Of a stretch of 64,000 bases of DNA, positions 48,770-56,844 are shown one piece after another. The notes beneath the pieces were generated by a model. It was not told where the DNA came from, did no database searches, and saw nothing but the letters and a program-made list of their open reading frames with translations. The stretch comes from an uncultured Oscillospiraceae bacterium (GTDB lineage: Bacteria; Bacillota; Clostridia; Oscillospirales; Ruminococcaceae): NCBI GenBank assembly GCA_910589145.1, contig CAJUSD010000013.1:1-64000 (forward strand), read 5' to 3'. Numbering within the stretch: position 1 is the stretch's first letter; each line of letters starts with the position of its first letter. The position numbers were made by a program, and so were the translations under genes.

Positions 48770-49588
48770 CTAACCATTTTCATTTGTATCAAGAGTTCTT
48801 TTGACCTGTTCCCATAAATTTGAGAGGCCGTTGCGGGATAGGCCGTCCAATGGGACGCTATTTTCCAAGGCGAGCTTTTCAGCGGCAGAAAATTGGGCCA
48901 CAAAACGGTCACATGTCTGATAAAGGCTGAACTCAGGATCCAAGCCAAACAGCCGCGCCGCTGTCGTCAAGGAAAAAAGCATTTCACCTAATACAAAATC
49001 TGCCTTAGCTGAATCATTTTTCCCGATTGCATCGGCAAGCCTGTCCAGATTGTCCCTCAGAGCGGAAATCGGCGGAAACACTGCCCCCATATCCACTCCA
49101 GCTTTTTGGGCACGGGATTGGAGCTTTTCTGCGCGCATCAATGCCGGAAGTACCTTTGGAACGCTTTCCAGGGTCTGCGTTTTGGTAGTCTGGCCTTTTT
49201 CACGTTGTTTGATTTCCTCCCAATTTGACAGGACCTCCGCCGTGGTGTCAGCTTTTATCCCGGCAAAGATATGCGGATGGCGCTGGATTAGTTTTTTACA
49301 GATTCCGTCGCACACATCATCAATATCAAAAACGCCTTTTTCGCTTTCCATTTCCGAGTGGAACACCACTTGAAGCAGTACATCCCCCAATTCTTCTTTT
49401 AGCATGTCAGGATTTTCCTGGTCGATGGCTTCCAGCACTTCATAGACTTCTTCCAAAAAATTCCTGCGTATAGAATGATGATCCTGCTCCTTATCCCATG
49501 GGCAGCCGTCGCCGCCCCGCAGAACCTTCATAATCTGACGCAGATCGTTAAAATAGTAGCGCTCTTTTTCAGTAAAAGATACCGGCAC
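48770..49588 (-). CDS. mazG: Nucleoside triphosphate pyrophosphohydrolase MazG
   Basis: The 272-residue protein has two MazG domains: the first with LRGGDGCPWDKEQDHHSIRRNFLEEVYEVLEAIDQENPDMLKEELGDVLLQVVFHSEME, which carries the EExxE and ExxD metal motifs, and a second domain in the C-terminal half, around ADFVLGEMLFSLTTAARLFGLDP. It cleaves NTPs to NMP and pyrophosphate and can lower (p)ppGpp signals. The start is GTG 49588 behind AAAGAGG. It heads the mazG-hup-rqcP operon. Confidence 0.93.
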   Translation of the reverse strand: MPVSFTEKERYYFNDLRQIMKVLRGGDGCPWDKEQDHHSIRRNFLEEVYEVLEAIDQENPDMLKEELGDVLLQVVFHSEMESEKGVFDIDDVCDGICKKLIQRHPHIFAGIKADTTAEVLSNWEEIKQREKGQTTKTQTLESVPKVLPALMRAEKLQSRAQKAGVDMGAVFPPISALRDNLDRLADAIGKNDSAKADFVLGEMLFSLTTAARLFGLDPEFSLYQTCDRFVAQFSAAEKLALENSVPLDGLSRNGLSNLWEQVKRTLDTNENG

Positions 49589-49768
49589 AATGCTAACCTC
49601 TTTCCACGTCCAATTTTGCCCCTGGCTGTCGGATTTCCCGGCCTTAGAACCCCATTCGGACGGTAAAAATCAACGACTTTATATATATTAACCGATGAAA
49701 TATCTTTTTGCAAGAGGGTTTTAAGAAATATCGTGATTTTCTTCCCGATTTCCGAAACTTTTCTCCTT

Positions 49769-49797
49769 TTGACATTTCCCGAATTTTTTGTTATGGT
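49769..49797 (+). promoter_or_regulatory. Sigma-A promoter of coaW
   Basis: TTGACA (49769-49774), 17 bp, TATGGT (49792-49797). The start is about 95 bp downstream, behind GAGGTG. Confidence 0.7.
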
Positions 49798-49891
49798 ATC
49801 TATAACAGATTGAAAGAGTCCGCAAGAACCAGAATGAAATTGTTGAAAGCCTTCTGAAGTTCTTCCGGGCCAGAAAACGAGGTGTTTTTAT

Positions 49892-50737
49892 ATGGGAATT
49901 GTGATTGGCGTTGATATTGGAGGCAGTACAACCAAAATAGCAGGTTTTCGGAACAGAACTCCATTTTCCCCCCAACTGGTGACATCTAGCGATCCGGTAT
50001 CCTCTTTATTTGGCGCATTTGGAAAGTTTACTTATGACAACAAAATCCCCACTTCTGACATTCAGCGAATTGTCATTACTGGAGTAGGGGCTTCTGCTGT
50101 TGGCTCGCCTATTTTCGGAGTTCCTACCTACCGGGCAGCAGAATTTGACTGTATTGGTTATGGAGCGCTGTACCTTAGTTCTTTGGAAAAAGCCGTCATA
50201 GCCAGTATGGGCACCGGGACGGCATTTGTATACGCAGATCAGGAACAAATTCAATATTTAGGCGGTACAGGAGTAGGCGGGGGAACTTTAGTGGGTTTGT
50301 CCAACTATATGCTGGGGATGAACCATATTGGGAATATTGTGCGGCTGGCTGAAGAAGGCTCTGCTGAACATGTGGATTTAACCATTGGGGATGTGATGCA
50401 GGGCAATGGCCTTCCCCAGCTCCCGGCAGACTTTACTGCATCAAACTTCGGGAAGATCAGCGAGACAGCCAGCCAGTCGGATATAGCTATGGGGATATTC
50501 AATCTGGTAGCCCAGGTGGTGGGAATGTTCTGCGTTTTCGCATCACGGATAGTTCATAATTCTGATATTGTTTTAACGGGCAACTTATCAAAAGTAGAAG
50601 TGATGCATCCCATTTTCGACGCTATGGCCAAGCAGTTCCAAGTTAATTTTATCATCCCGGAAAACTCAGGGTATGCCACAGCCCTGGGTGCAGCTCTGTG
50701 CTTCAATAAGGGAACTTCTTTGGAACAAATATTATGA
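49892..50737 (+). CDS. coaW: Type II pantothenate kinase
   Basis: The 281-residue ASKHA-fold kinase has the N-terminal phosphate loop VIGVDIGGSTTKIAGF, MGTGTAFVYADQEQIQYLGGTGVGGGTLVGLSNYMLG, LTIGDVMQ and VLTGNLSKVEVMHPI near the C-terminus, typical of eukaryotic-like or Staphylococcus CoaW enzymes. It phosphorylates pantothenate as the first step of coenzyme A synthesis. It is expected to be less sensitive to feedback than CoaA, by analogy. The GAGGTG site precedes the ATG. It lies divergently from mazG. Confidence 0.93.
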   Translation: MGIVIGVDIGGSTTKIAGFRNRTPFSPQLVTSSDPVSSLFGAFGKFTYDNKIPTSDIQRIVITGVGASAVGSPIFGVPTYRAAEFDCIGYGALYLSSLEKAVIASMGTGTAFVYADQEQIQYLGGTGVGGGTLVGLSNYMLGMNHIGNIVRLAEEGSAEHVDLTIGDVMQGNGLPQLPADFTASNFGKISETASQSDIAMGIFNLVAQVVGMFCVFASRIVHNSDIVLTGNLSKVEVMHPIFDAMAKQFQVNFIIPENSGYATALGAALCFNKGTSLEQIL

Positions 50738-50751
50738 GCTGACAACTGTCT

Positions 50752-51312
50752 TTAAGCTAGTTTTTTTGATGCTCCAATACTAAAATCTCCTTCTCTCAAC
50801 CGCTTTTGAATAAAATCCACACTTTCCTCAATAGCCTGCCCAGTGGTGTCTATTGTATTGGCTTCATACTCGCCTAAATTGGTGAACATTTGCCACATTT
50901 TCTGTACTGCCCCACTGTCCAGCGGAAATTCCGCCCTCTGCTCCCGCTCTGCCGCCCGTTGAATGGTACATTGCTCATCAGGGCGCAGTACAATATACCT
51001 GACATCAAACTTCTGGGCAAGATTCAGCCAAGGCTTCAAAAACCATGGGCCAATTACACCGTCCACATAGACTTCATAGCCGCCCGCCGCAAACCGGGCG
51101 GCGCTTGCTGCTGCCACTTCAACTACAGTTTCATTTTGATCCCCGGACTCATCCAGCCAGGGATCTGTGTAGCCTTTGCGGATGTATTGATAAAAGTCGT
51201 CTGTGTGCATATGTACCGAAAACCCGCAGGGCGAATTTTCAGCCAGGAAACGGGAAACGGTGCTTTTCCCTGTCCCGCAGGCTCCCGAAATAAGCACAAC
51301 TTTTCCTGTCAC
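50752..51312 (-). CDS. P-loop kinase-like NTPase
   Basis: The 186-residue protein has the Walker A LISGACGTGKSTVSRFLAE, a SVHMHTDDFYQYIRKGY region with the acidic acceptor residue, GYEVYVDGVIGPWFLKPW, and a lid-like IQRAAEREQRAEFP segment. It belongs to the shikimate or gluconate kinase-like P-loop kinases. The gene begins GTG 51312 with AAGGGGGA and follows the second kinase by 2 bp, so the two form an operon and are possibly tandem diverged copies. Confidence 0.8.
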   Translation of the reverse strand: MTGKVVLISGACGTGKSTVSRFLAENSPCGFSVHMHTDDFYQYIRKGYTDPWLDESGDQNETVVEVAAASAARFAAGGYEVYVDGVIGPWFLKPWLNLAQKFDVRYIVLRPDEQCTIQRAAEREQRAEFPLDSGAVQKMWQMFTNLGEYEANTIDTTGQAIEESVDFIQKRLREGDFSIGASKKLA

Positions 51313-51314
51313 AT

Positions 51315-51872
51315 CTATTCCCCCTTCATAAAAGAATCAATTTGATTCAGCACCGCCGGGTCTTGCTGATAGGAAAAGTCTGAGGCTTCAATGGCCAGCG
51401 TTTTCCCGATGACCTTCTCATTTCGTATCCATTCTGCTGTTTTGAGAAAATTTTCTTTCACGTCCAGCGTGGTGGATAAATGGACAGGATGGCGGTTTTC
51501 CTCGTTCATACGATGGAGATATCTTTGATACAAAACCTCTGGGTTCGCCCGCAATACGATGGTCAATACCTCATACTGGTTCTGATTTGCAATGAAATGA
51601 AGCTTTTCTAATTCGTGTTCATGAAAATTTGCCTCCAGAATCAGATCGCCGCCTGCTGCCGTCATCTGAGAAAAAATATGAAACATGATTCCCATTGTTG
51701 CATTCGAAAGTTTTTTGTTTTCCTCGCGGTTTTGAAAGCCGATGGTATCTCCTAAAACTTCTTTTATGCTGTCTTTTTGAAATACAGCAGCATGATATCT
51801 TTTAGATAATATATTCGAAAAGGTTGATTTCCCCGCCGCTATATCTCCTGTAATCAGCAGTAATTTTTTCAT
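51315..51872 (-). CDS. P-loop kinase-like NTPase
   Basis: The 185-residue protein begins MKKLLLITGDIAAGKSTFSNILSKRYHAAVFQKDSIKEVLGD, with a Walker A, the aspartate acceptor residue and a ready LILEANFHEHELEKLHF strand. The lid has LYQRYLHRMNEENRH. It resembles adenylate kinase-like sugar or nucleoside kinases. ATG 51872 has AAGGGAG at 9-bp spacing and is preferred over the upstream start at 52016, which runs into the pncB tail. The substrate is unknown, but it sits in an NAD-salvage neighbourhood. Confidence 0.8.
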   Translation of the reverse strand: MKKLLLITGDIAAGKSTFSNILSKRYHAAVFQKDSIKEVLGDTIGFQNREENKKLSNATMGIMFHIFSQMTAAGGDLILEANFHEHELEKLHFIANQNQYEVLTIVLRANPEVLYQRYLHRMNEENRHPVHLSTTLDVKENFLKTAEWIRNEKVIGKTLAIEASDFSYQQDPAVLNQIDSFMKGE

Positions 51873-51967
51873 TGGATATTTCTCCCTTGCGCTGTCAACA
51901 AACGAATGAGAGGCAAATTGAGGATGCCTCTCATTGTTCTTCATAGAATTAAGGCTTGCTCTGCACT

Positions 51968-53440
51968 TTAGCCCTCTCCGTTGATCTCCGCCAACATTCT
52001 GTTTTTGATATTCCAAAGCTTCTCGGAAAGGTCCACATAATAGCGGTGGGGATTCTCAAACCTTTTAACTTCGTCCCAAAGAAGATCGACCTGTTCCAGA
52101 CAGAACTTACGGATATCGTGAATAGAGGGCGATTCATAGACACACTTCCCATTTTGGAAAATGGGAATAAGCATAGGCCGAACTTCCACATTGTCAAAGG
52201 TTTTGCGCTTCCAGGTGGCAATGGGGTCAAAAATGGTGATAGGATGTGTATCGTCCACTTCAACTTTTTCATCATGAACTGTAACATAATCGGCCATGGC
52301 TTTCCCTGTGTCCTTGCTGAAAAAGCGGTAAACCATCTTAAAGTGAGGGTTGATAATCTTTTCCAAGGTTTCGCTGACCTTAATCTTCGGCTGATAACTT
52401 CCATCTGGATGCTGAACCGCCACCAATTTATACACGCCGCCAAATACCGGGTCGCTCTTGGAAGTAATAAGCCGCTCCCCTATTCCGAACATATCTACCT
52501 TTGCATCCTGGAGGTACAGCTCGCGGATAATATACTCATCCAGGGAGTTAGAGGCCATAATTTTTACATCCGGGAAACCTGCATCATCCAGCATTTTCCG
52601 GGCTTTTTTCGAGAGATAGGAAATATCGCCGCTGTCAATGCGGATGCCTTTGGGACGGTTCCCGGTGGGCAGGACTACCTCGTTAAAAACTTTGATAGCG
52701 TTGGGGATGCCAGATTTTAAAACATTATAGGTATCCACCAGCAGGACACAGTTGTCAGGATACATTTTGGCATACTCGGCAAATGCTTCATATTCACTGT
52801 CATAAACCTGAACCCAGCTATGGGCCATTGTCCCCACCGCAGGGATGCCATAGATACGGTCAGCCAGAACGCAGGCAGTTGAAGTACAACCGCCGATATA
52901 GGCTGCCCTGGCCCCTAATACAGCGCCGTCATAGCCCTGTGCGCGGCGGGAGCCGAATTCTGAAATGGGATGTCCCTGTGCAGCACGAACCATTCGGTTG
53001 GCTTTGGTGGCAATCAAAGATTGGAAGTTAATGGTAAGCAGTACCATAGTTTCCACCAGCTGCGCTTGAATCATTGGCCCACGTACAACGACAATCGGCT
53101 CGTTGGGGAACATAGGGGAGCCCTCTTTCATTGCCCAAACGTCGCACTTAAACTCGAAATTGGCAAGATAATCCAAAAATCCCTCATCAAAAATCTTTTT
53201 GGAGCGGAAATAATTGATGTCCTCCTCTGAAAAATGGAGGTGTTTCAGGTATTCGATCAGTTGTTCCAGTCCCGCGCAGATGGCGAACCCGCCGCCATCC
53301 GGGATCCGCCGGAAGAACATATCAAAGACTGCAATCTTATTGCCCATCCCGTTCCGAAAGTATCCGTTAGACATAGTAAGCTCATAAAAATCGGTGAGCA
53401 TAGTCAGGTTTTTCTCTTCTTTCCAGTCATAGTGCAGCAT
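51968..53440 (-). CDS. pncB: Nicotinate phosphoribosyltransferase
   Basis: The 490-residue enzyme has the NAPRTase pattern: FYELTMSNGYFRNGMGNKIAVFDMFFRRIPDGGGFAICAGLEQLIEYL, ISEFGSRRAQGYDGAVLGARAAYIGGCTSTACVLADRIYGIPAVGTMAHSWVQ with the catalytic histidine region, and PKGIRIDSGDISYLSKKARKMLD. It condenses nicotinate with PRPP to give nicotinate mononucleotide and is the committing step of the Preiss-Handler route. The neighbours include a nicotinamidase-like hydrolase (53828-54490), so the NAD salvage pathway may be complete from nicotinamide. GAGGAGA precedes the start. Confidence 0.95.
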   Translation of the reverse strand: MLHYDWKEEKNLTMLTDFYELTMSNGYFRNGMGNKIAVFDMFFRRIPDGGGFAICAGLEQLIEYLKHLHFSEEDINYFRSKKIFDEGFLDYLANFEFKCDVWAMKEGSPMFPNEPIVVVRGPMIQAQLVETMVLLTINFQSLIATKANRMVRAAQGHPISEFGSRRAQGYDGAVLGARAAYIGGCTSTACVLADRIYGIPAVGTMAHSWVQVYDSEYEAFAEYAKMYPDNCVLLVDTYNVLKSGIPNAIKVFNEVVLPTGNRPKGIRIDSGDISYLSKKARKMLDDAGFPDVKIMASNSLDEYIIRELYLQDAKVDMFGIGERLITSKSDPVFGGVYKLVAVQHPDGSYQPKIKVSETLEKIINPHFKMVYRFFSKDTGKAMADYVTVHDEKVEVDDTHPITIFDPIATWKRKTFDNVEVRPMLIPIFQNGKCVYESPSIHDIRKFCLEQVDLLWDEVKRFENPHRYYVDLSEKLWNIKNRMLAEINGEG

Positions 53441-53464
53441 GGTTTTCTCCTCATTTCTTTTTTG

Positions 53465-53764
53465 TCATAGTAAATAATTATTATCTTTGTCAGCCACTTG
53501 CAGAGATGCAAGGGTATATGTTGCATAACCCTCTGCAACAAGCGGCTCCAATTTACACAGGGCTTCAGCTTCCTCATAACTTTGCGTTTTAAAGATTACC
53601 ATTCCGGCGGCACCAGGATAACCTTTAAATGGACCACAAAGCTCTATTTTCCCCTCAGAATCCAATCTTCTCAGATTTTCTACATGCCTTATAATAACTG
53701 CTTTAGTGACCTTGTTATATGTTTTTCCCTTTTTTATCGTCATCACATATAACCATTTTTCCAT
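53465..53764 (-). CDS. YciI-like dimeric alpha/beta protein
   Basis: The 99-residue protein has the YCII layout: LYVMTIKKGKTYNKVTKAVIIRHVENLRRLDSEGKIELCGPFKGYPGAAGMVIFKTQSYEEAEALCKLEPLVAEGYATYTLASL. YciI proteins are dimeric ferredoxin-like folds that may bind small ligands. The role in NAD salvage, if any, is unproven. It lies between pncB and the nicotinamidase-like gene, all in the same direction, with a GGAGGGAA ribosome binding site. Confidence 0.85.
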   Translation of the reverse strand: MEKWLYVMTIKKGKTYNKVTKAVIIRHVENLRRLDSEGKIELCGPFKGYPGAAGMVIFKTQSYEEAEALCKLEPLVAEGYATYTLASLQVADKDNNYLL

Positions 53765-53827
53765 ACGTTTCCCTCCAGTCTATTGAAGCAGCTGATGTTC
53801 GTAAAATATTTTTGCAAATTTGCTTGC

Positions 53828-54490
53828 TCACAGTAAAACATTCTCGCATAACAGAACCCCGTTGGAAGCCATACTGTTTAAAAACACCACATTCATTAAA
53901 TCCCCATTGTGCCATTGGCTGTCATAGGTTTCCACCAATGACAGCGGCACAACCACATCAGCTTTGACATCGTTTTGATTCAGGAAGGCTTTCAGAGACA
54001 CTGCAAACTGATAAATGCAGATATCTGTACAGCATCCGGTGACAACATAAGTTTTATAGGAACCGGCCAAAAGGTTCCCCATCCCTGTCATAAATGCGTT
54101 GGTGGAATTTTTCCAGACTGGCTGAAGCTCCAAGTCCTGAAGCTCTTCCACCAGCTCATATTCCTCTGGTTCGGTACAATGTTCCGGGTACGCTTCCATC
54201 TCTGCTGAACCTTTTGTGTGCCGGTCGGAAAACGCTGTCACCTTTATTCCCTTGTTCAGTGCTACTTCCAGAAAATCCGCTGTGTGTTCAATGATCTCCG
54301 CTACCCGCCTGCTGGCCAGTGCGCCTTTTCGTGTAAACCCTTTATTCATATCAATCGAAAACACACAGATTTCTTCTGGTTTCTGTTGGCTGCAATCATA
54401 ATCCGCCAGACCTTCCAGCGTGTCAATCATATCTGACAGGCTCGCAGATGCCTTCTGCATGAAGTACATCCGGTTCATTATCTTTTTCAT
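53828..54490 (-). CDS. Nicotinamidase-like isochorismatase-family cysteine hydrolase
   Basis: The 220-residue protein has the isochorismatase fold: the catalytic aspartate in VFSIDMNKGFTRKGAL, ALNKGIKVTAFSDRHTKGSAE with metal-like H and D residues, and the nucleophile cysteine in TYVVTGCCTDICIYQFAVSLKA. The layout fits nicotinamidase (PncA), and pncB two genes later agrees with it, but the exact substrate is not proven. It has an N-terminal extension of about 40 residues with a helical MQKASASLSDMIDTLEGL. It has a GGAGGA site. Confidence 0.8.
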   Translation of the reverse strand: MKKIMNRMYFMQKASASLSDMIDTLEGLADYDCSQQKPEEICVFSIDMNKGFTRKGALASRRVAEIIEHTADFLEVALNKGIKVTAFSDRHTKGSAEMEAYPEHCTEPEEYELVEELQDLELQPVWKNSTNAFMTGMGNLLAGSYKTYVVTGCCTDICIYQFAVSLKAFLNQNDVKADVVVPLSLVETYDSQWHNGDLMNVVFLNSMASNGVLLCENVLL

Positions 54491-54644
54491 AATGCAGGCT
54501 CCTCCTTACAGCTCTTACGGCCATGAGGCCAAAACCGTTTTTTTCTATTATAACCTTAAAATAGAAGTTTTCAAGATGTTATGAAAAAAAAGTGTCTTGA
54601 CAGCTTTTTTTGTCATCTCTTTGAACTTATTGCAAATATTTTAA

Positions 54645-54656
54645 AAACATTTGTTC
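54645..54656 (+). promoter_or_regulatory. LexA (SOS) box candidate
   Basis: AAACATTTGTTC has the xAAC-N4-GTTC architecture of the Gram-positive LexA site (consensus CGAACATATGTTCG), with the outer bases only partly matched. Its position upstream of uvrB, which is SOS-regulated in Bacillus, supports the call. Confidence 0.55.
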
Positions 54657-54666
54657 CAAAACACTA

Positions 54667-54695
54667 TTTACGATATAAAATTAACGTGGTATAAT
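54667..54695 (+). promoter_or_regulatory. Sigma-A promoter of uvrBA
   Basis: TTTACG (54667-54672), 17 bp, TATAAT (54690-54695). The -10 is perfect. The LexA-like box lies just upstream of the -35, so binding would overlap polymerase contact. Confidence 0.7.
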
Positions 54696-54845
54696 AGCCG
54701 CATAATGGTTAATGCAATCAAATTGCACGGTTAATTATCCGTTTTGCTCCGCCGTATAACATGGGTTTGACGGAAAAGGACTGTGCGCATATCTGTTTTT
54801 TCGTCTAGCTCAACTTTTGAGGCAAGGAACCGAAAGGAGAATACC

Positions 54846-56825
54846 ATGCCAGATCATTTTATCCTCCATTCAGAATACACCCCCACCGGCGATCAGCCGG
54901 AAGCCATCGCCCAACTGACCAAAGGCGTAAACTCCGGCCTGCGCGAACAGGCCCTAATGGGGGTTACTGGTTCTGGTAAAACTTTTACCATGGCCAATGT
55001 CATTGCCAGAACCAACCGCCCTACCCTGGTTCTAGCCCACAACAAAACCCTTGCAGCCCAACTTTGCAGCGAATTCAAGGAATTCTTCCCAGAAAACGCA
55101 GTGGAATACTTTGTCTCCTACTATGATTACTACCAGCCGGAAGCCTATATCGCCCACACTGACACCTATATTGAAAAGGACAGCGCGATCAATGAGGAAA
55201 TCGAAAAACTTCGCCACTCTGCCACATCCGCCCTGTCAGAGCGGCGGGATGTAATCATTGTAGCCAGTGTTTCCTGCATCTACACTCTGGGCGATCCTAT
55301 TGACTACCGAAATATGGTTATCTCTCTGCGCACCGGGATGGAAAAGGAGCGGGACGAGCTGATGCGAAAACTGGTTTCCATCCAGTATGAGCGAAATGAC
55401 ATCAACTTTATCCGCAACAAGTTTCGCGTCCGGGGGGATGTGGTGGAAATCTTCCCCGCCTATTACAGTGATACCGCCATACGGGTGGAATTTTTCGGGG
55501 ATGAAATCGACCGTATCAGTGAAATCAACCCACTCACCGGAGAGATCAAGGCCGTTGTCACTCATGCCGCCATCTACCCCGCCTCACATTACATTGTTCC
55601 GCGGGAAAAAATGTATGGGGCCATTGAAGATATCCGCCGGGAGATGGAAAAGCGGGTGGAGTTTTTCAGGGAAAACGGCAAGCTCATTGAAGCCCAGCGC
55701 ATCCAGGAGCGCACCAACTACGACTTGGAAATGCTGACCGAAATAGGCTTCTGCAAGGGCATTGAAAACTATTCCAGGGTGCTTTCAGGCCGTGAGCCGG
55801 GAAGCTGTCCCTATACGCTGTTGGACTACTTCCCGGATGACTTTTTGCTGTTTGTGGACGAGTCCCATGTCACGTTGTCTCAAGTTAGGGGAATGTTCGC
55901 CGGAGACCGCGCCCGCAAGCAAAATCTGATTGATTATGGGTTCCGCCTCCCCTCTGCCCTGGACAACCGTCCCTTGAATTTCGATGAATTTTATGGCAAA
56001 CTGAACCAGATGATCTTTGTCAGTGCCACCCCTGGCCCTTTTGAACGGGAGCACTGCTCCCAGATTGTAGAACAGGTCATCCGGCCTACCGGCCTTGTAG
56101 ACCCGGAAATTGTGGTCAAACCTATTGCGGGACAGATTGATGACCTTCTCTCTGAGATTAACCTCCGGGCGGAACGGGGGGAAAGGGTACTTGTCACCAC
56201 CCTAACCAAAAAAATGGCTGAGGACCTAACTGCCTATCTGGAAAACATGGGCGCACGGGTTCGGTACATGCACCATGATATAGACACCATTGAACGGATG
56301 GAGATTATCCGAGACCTGCGGCTTGGGGAATTCGATGTTCTCATCGGCATCAATCTGCTGCGCGAGGGGCTTGATATCCCTGAGGTGTCTCTGGTAGCTA
56401 TTTTGGATGCAGACAAAGAGGGCTTTCTCCGCTCGGAAACATCTTTGATACAAACCATCGGACGCGCTGCCCGAAACGCCGGCGGCATGGTTATTATGTA
56501 TGCTGACCAGGTGACAGATTCCATGGAGCGGGCCATTTCCGAAACCTACCGCCGCCGGGAAATTCAACAGGCGTACAACCGGGAACATGGGATTGTCCCC
56601 AAAACCATCATCAAAAATGTGCGGGATGTGCTGGAAATCTCGGTTAAGTCCGACGATGGAAAGGGCAAATCCAAAAAGGGCAAGCCCGCTAAAAAGATGA
56701 CTGCCAAAGAAAAAGAAGCCCAGATCGCCCAATGGACGCTGGAAATGAAGAATGCAGCCAAGCTGCTGGAATTTGAGCACGCGGCCTACCTGCGGGATAA
56801 AATTAAAAAATTAAAGGAAAGCTGA
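54846..56825 (+). CDS. uvrB: Excinuclease ABC subunit UvrB
   Basis: The 659-residue helicase-like protein has the Walker A ALMGVTGSGKTFTMANVIA, the beta-hairpin YFVSYYDYYQPEAYI, the DEAD-like FVDESHVTLSQVRGMF, LREGLDIPEVSLVAILDADKEGFLRS and QTIGRAARNAGG, plus a C-terminal UVR domain (KNAAKLLEFEHAAYLRDKIKKL). It pairs with UvrA to verify DNA damage and with UvrC to incise it. ATG 54846 has AAAGGAG at 8-bp spacing and is preferred over the in-frame ATG 54783. It is followed by uvrA with a 19-bp gap. Confidence 0.97.
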   Translation: MPDHFILHSEYTPTGDQPEAIAQLTKGVNSGLREQALMGVTGSGKTFTMANVIARTNRPTLVLAHNKTLAAQLCSEFKEFFPENAVEYFVSYYDYYQPEAYIAHTDTYIEKDSAINEEIEKLRHSATSALSERRDVIIVASVSCIYTLGDPIDYRNMVISLRTGMEKERDELMRKLVSIQYERNDINFIRNKFRVRGDVVEIFPAYYSDTAIRVEFFGDEIDRISEINPLTGEIKAVVTHAAIYPASHYIVPREKMYGAIEDIRREMEKRVEFFRENGKLIEAQRIQERTNYDLEMLTEIGFCKGIENYSRVLSGREPGSCPYTLLDYFPDDFLLFVDESHVTLSQVRGMFAGDRARKQNLIDYGFRLPSALDNRPLNFDEFYGKLNQMIFVSATPGPFEREHCSQIVEQVIRPTGLVDPEIVVKPIAGQIDDLLSEINLRAERGERVLVTTLTKKMAEDLTAYLENMGARVRYMHHDIDTIERMEIIRDLRLGEFDVLIGINLLREGLDIPEVSLVAILDADKEGFLRSETSLIQTIGRAARNAGGMVIMYADQVTDSMERAISETYRRREIQQAYNREHGIVPKTIIKNVRDVLEISVKSDDGKGKSKKGKPAKKMTAKEKEAQIAQWTLEMKNAAKLLEFEHAAYLRDKIKKLKES

Positions 56826-56844
56826 AAGCGAGGTCGTCAAACCC

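Larger units (their letters stand above)
54491..54845 (+). other. Intergenic region with LexA-like box and uvrB promoter
   Basis: The 355 bp separate the divergent nicotinamidase and uvrB genes. From 54,590 to 54,710 lie two AT-rich TTGACA/TTGAAC-like elements, a LexA-like dyad (54645-54656), a promoter (54667-54695) and then a long leader to the AAAGGAG site. Confidence 0.5.

Noticed and set aside
54576..54640. Second promoter with TTGACA near 54,597 and TTGAAC near 54,621 upstream of uvrB
   Set aside because: No suitable -10 box lies at 16-18 bp from either element. The TTTACG/TATAAT pair at 54,667-54,695 is better placed.
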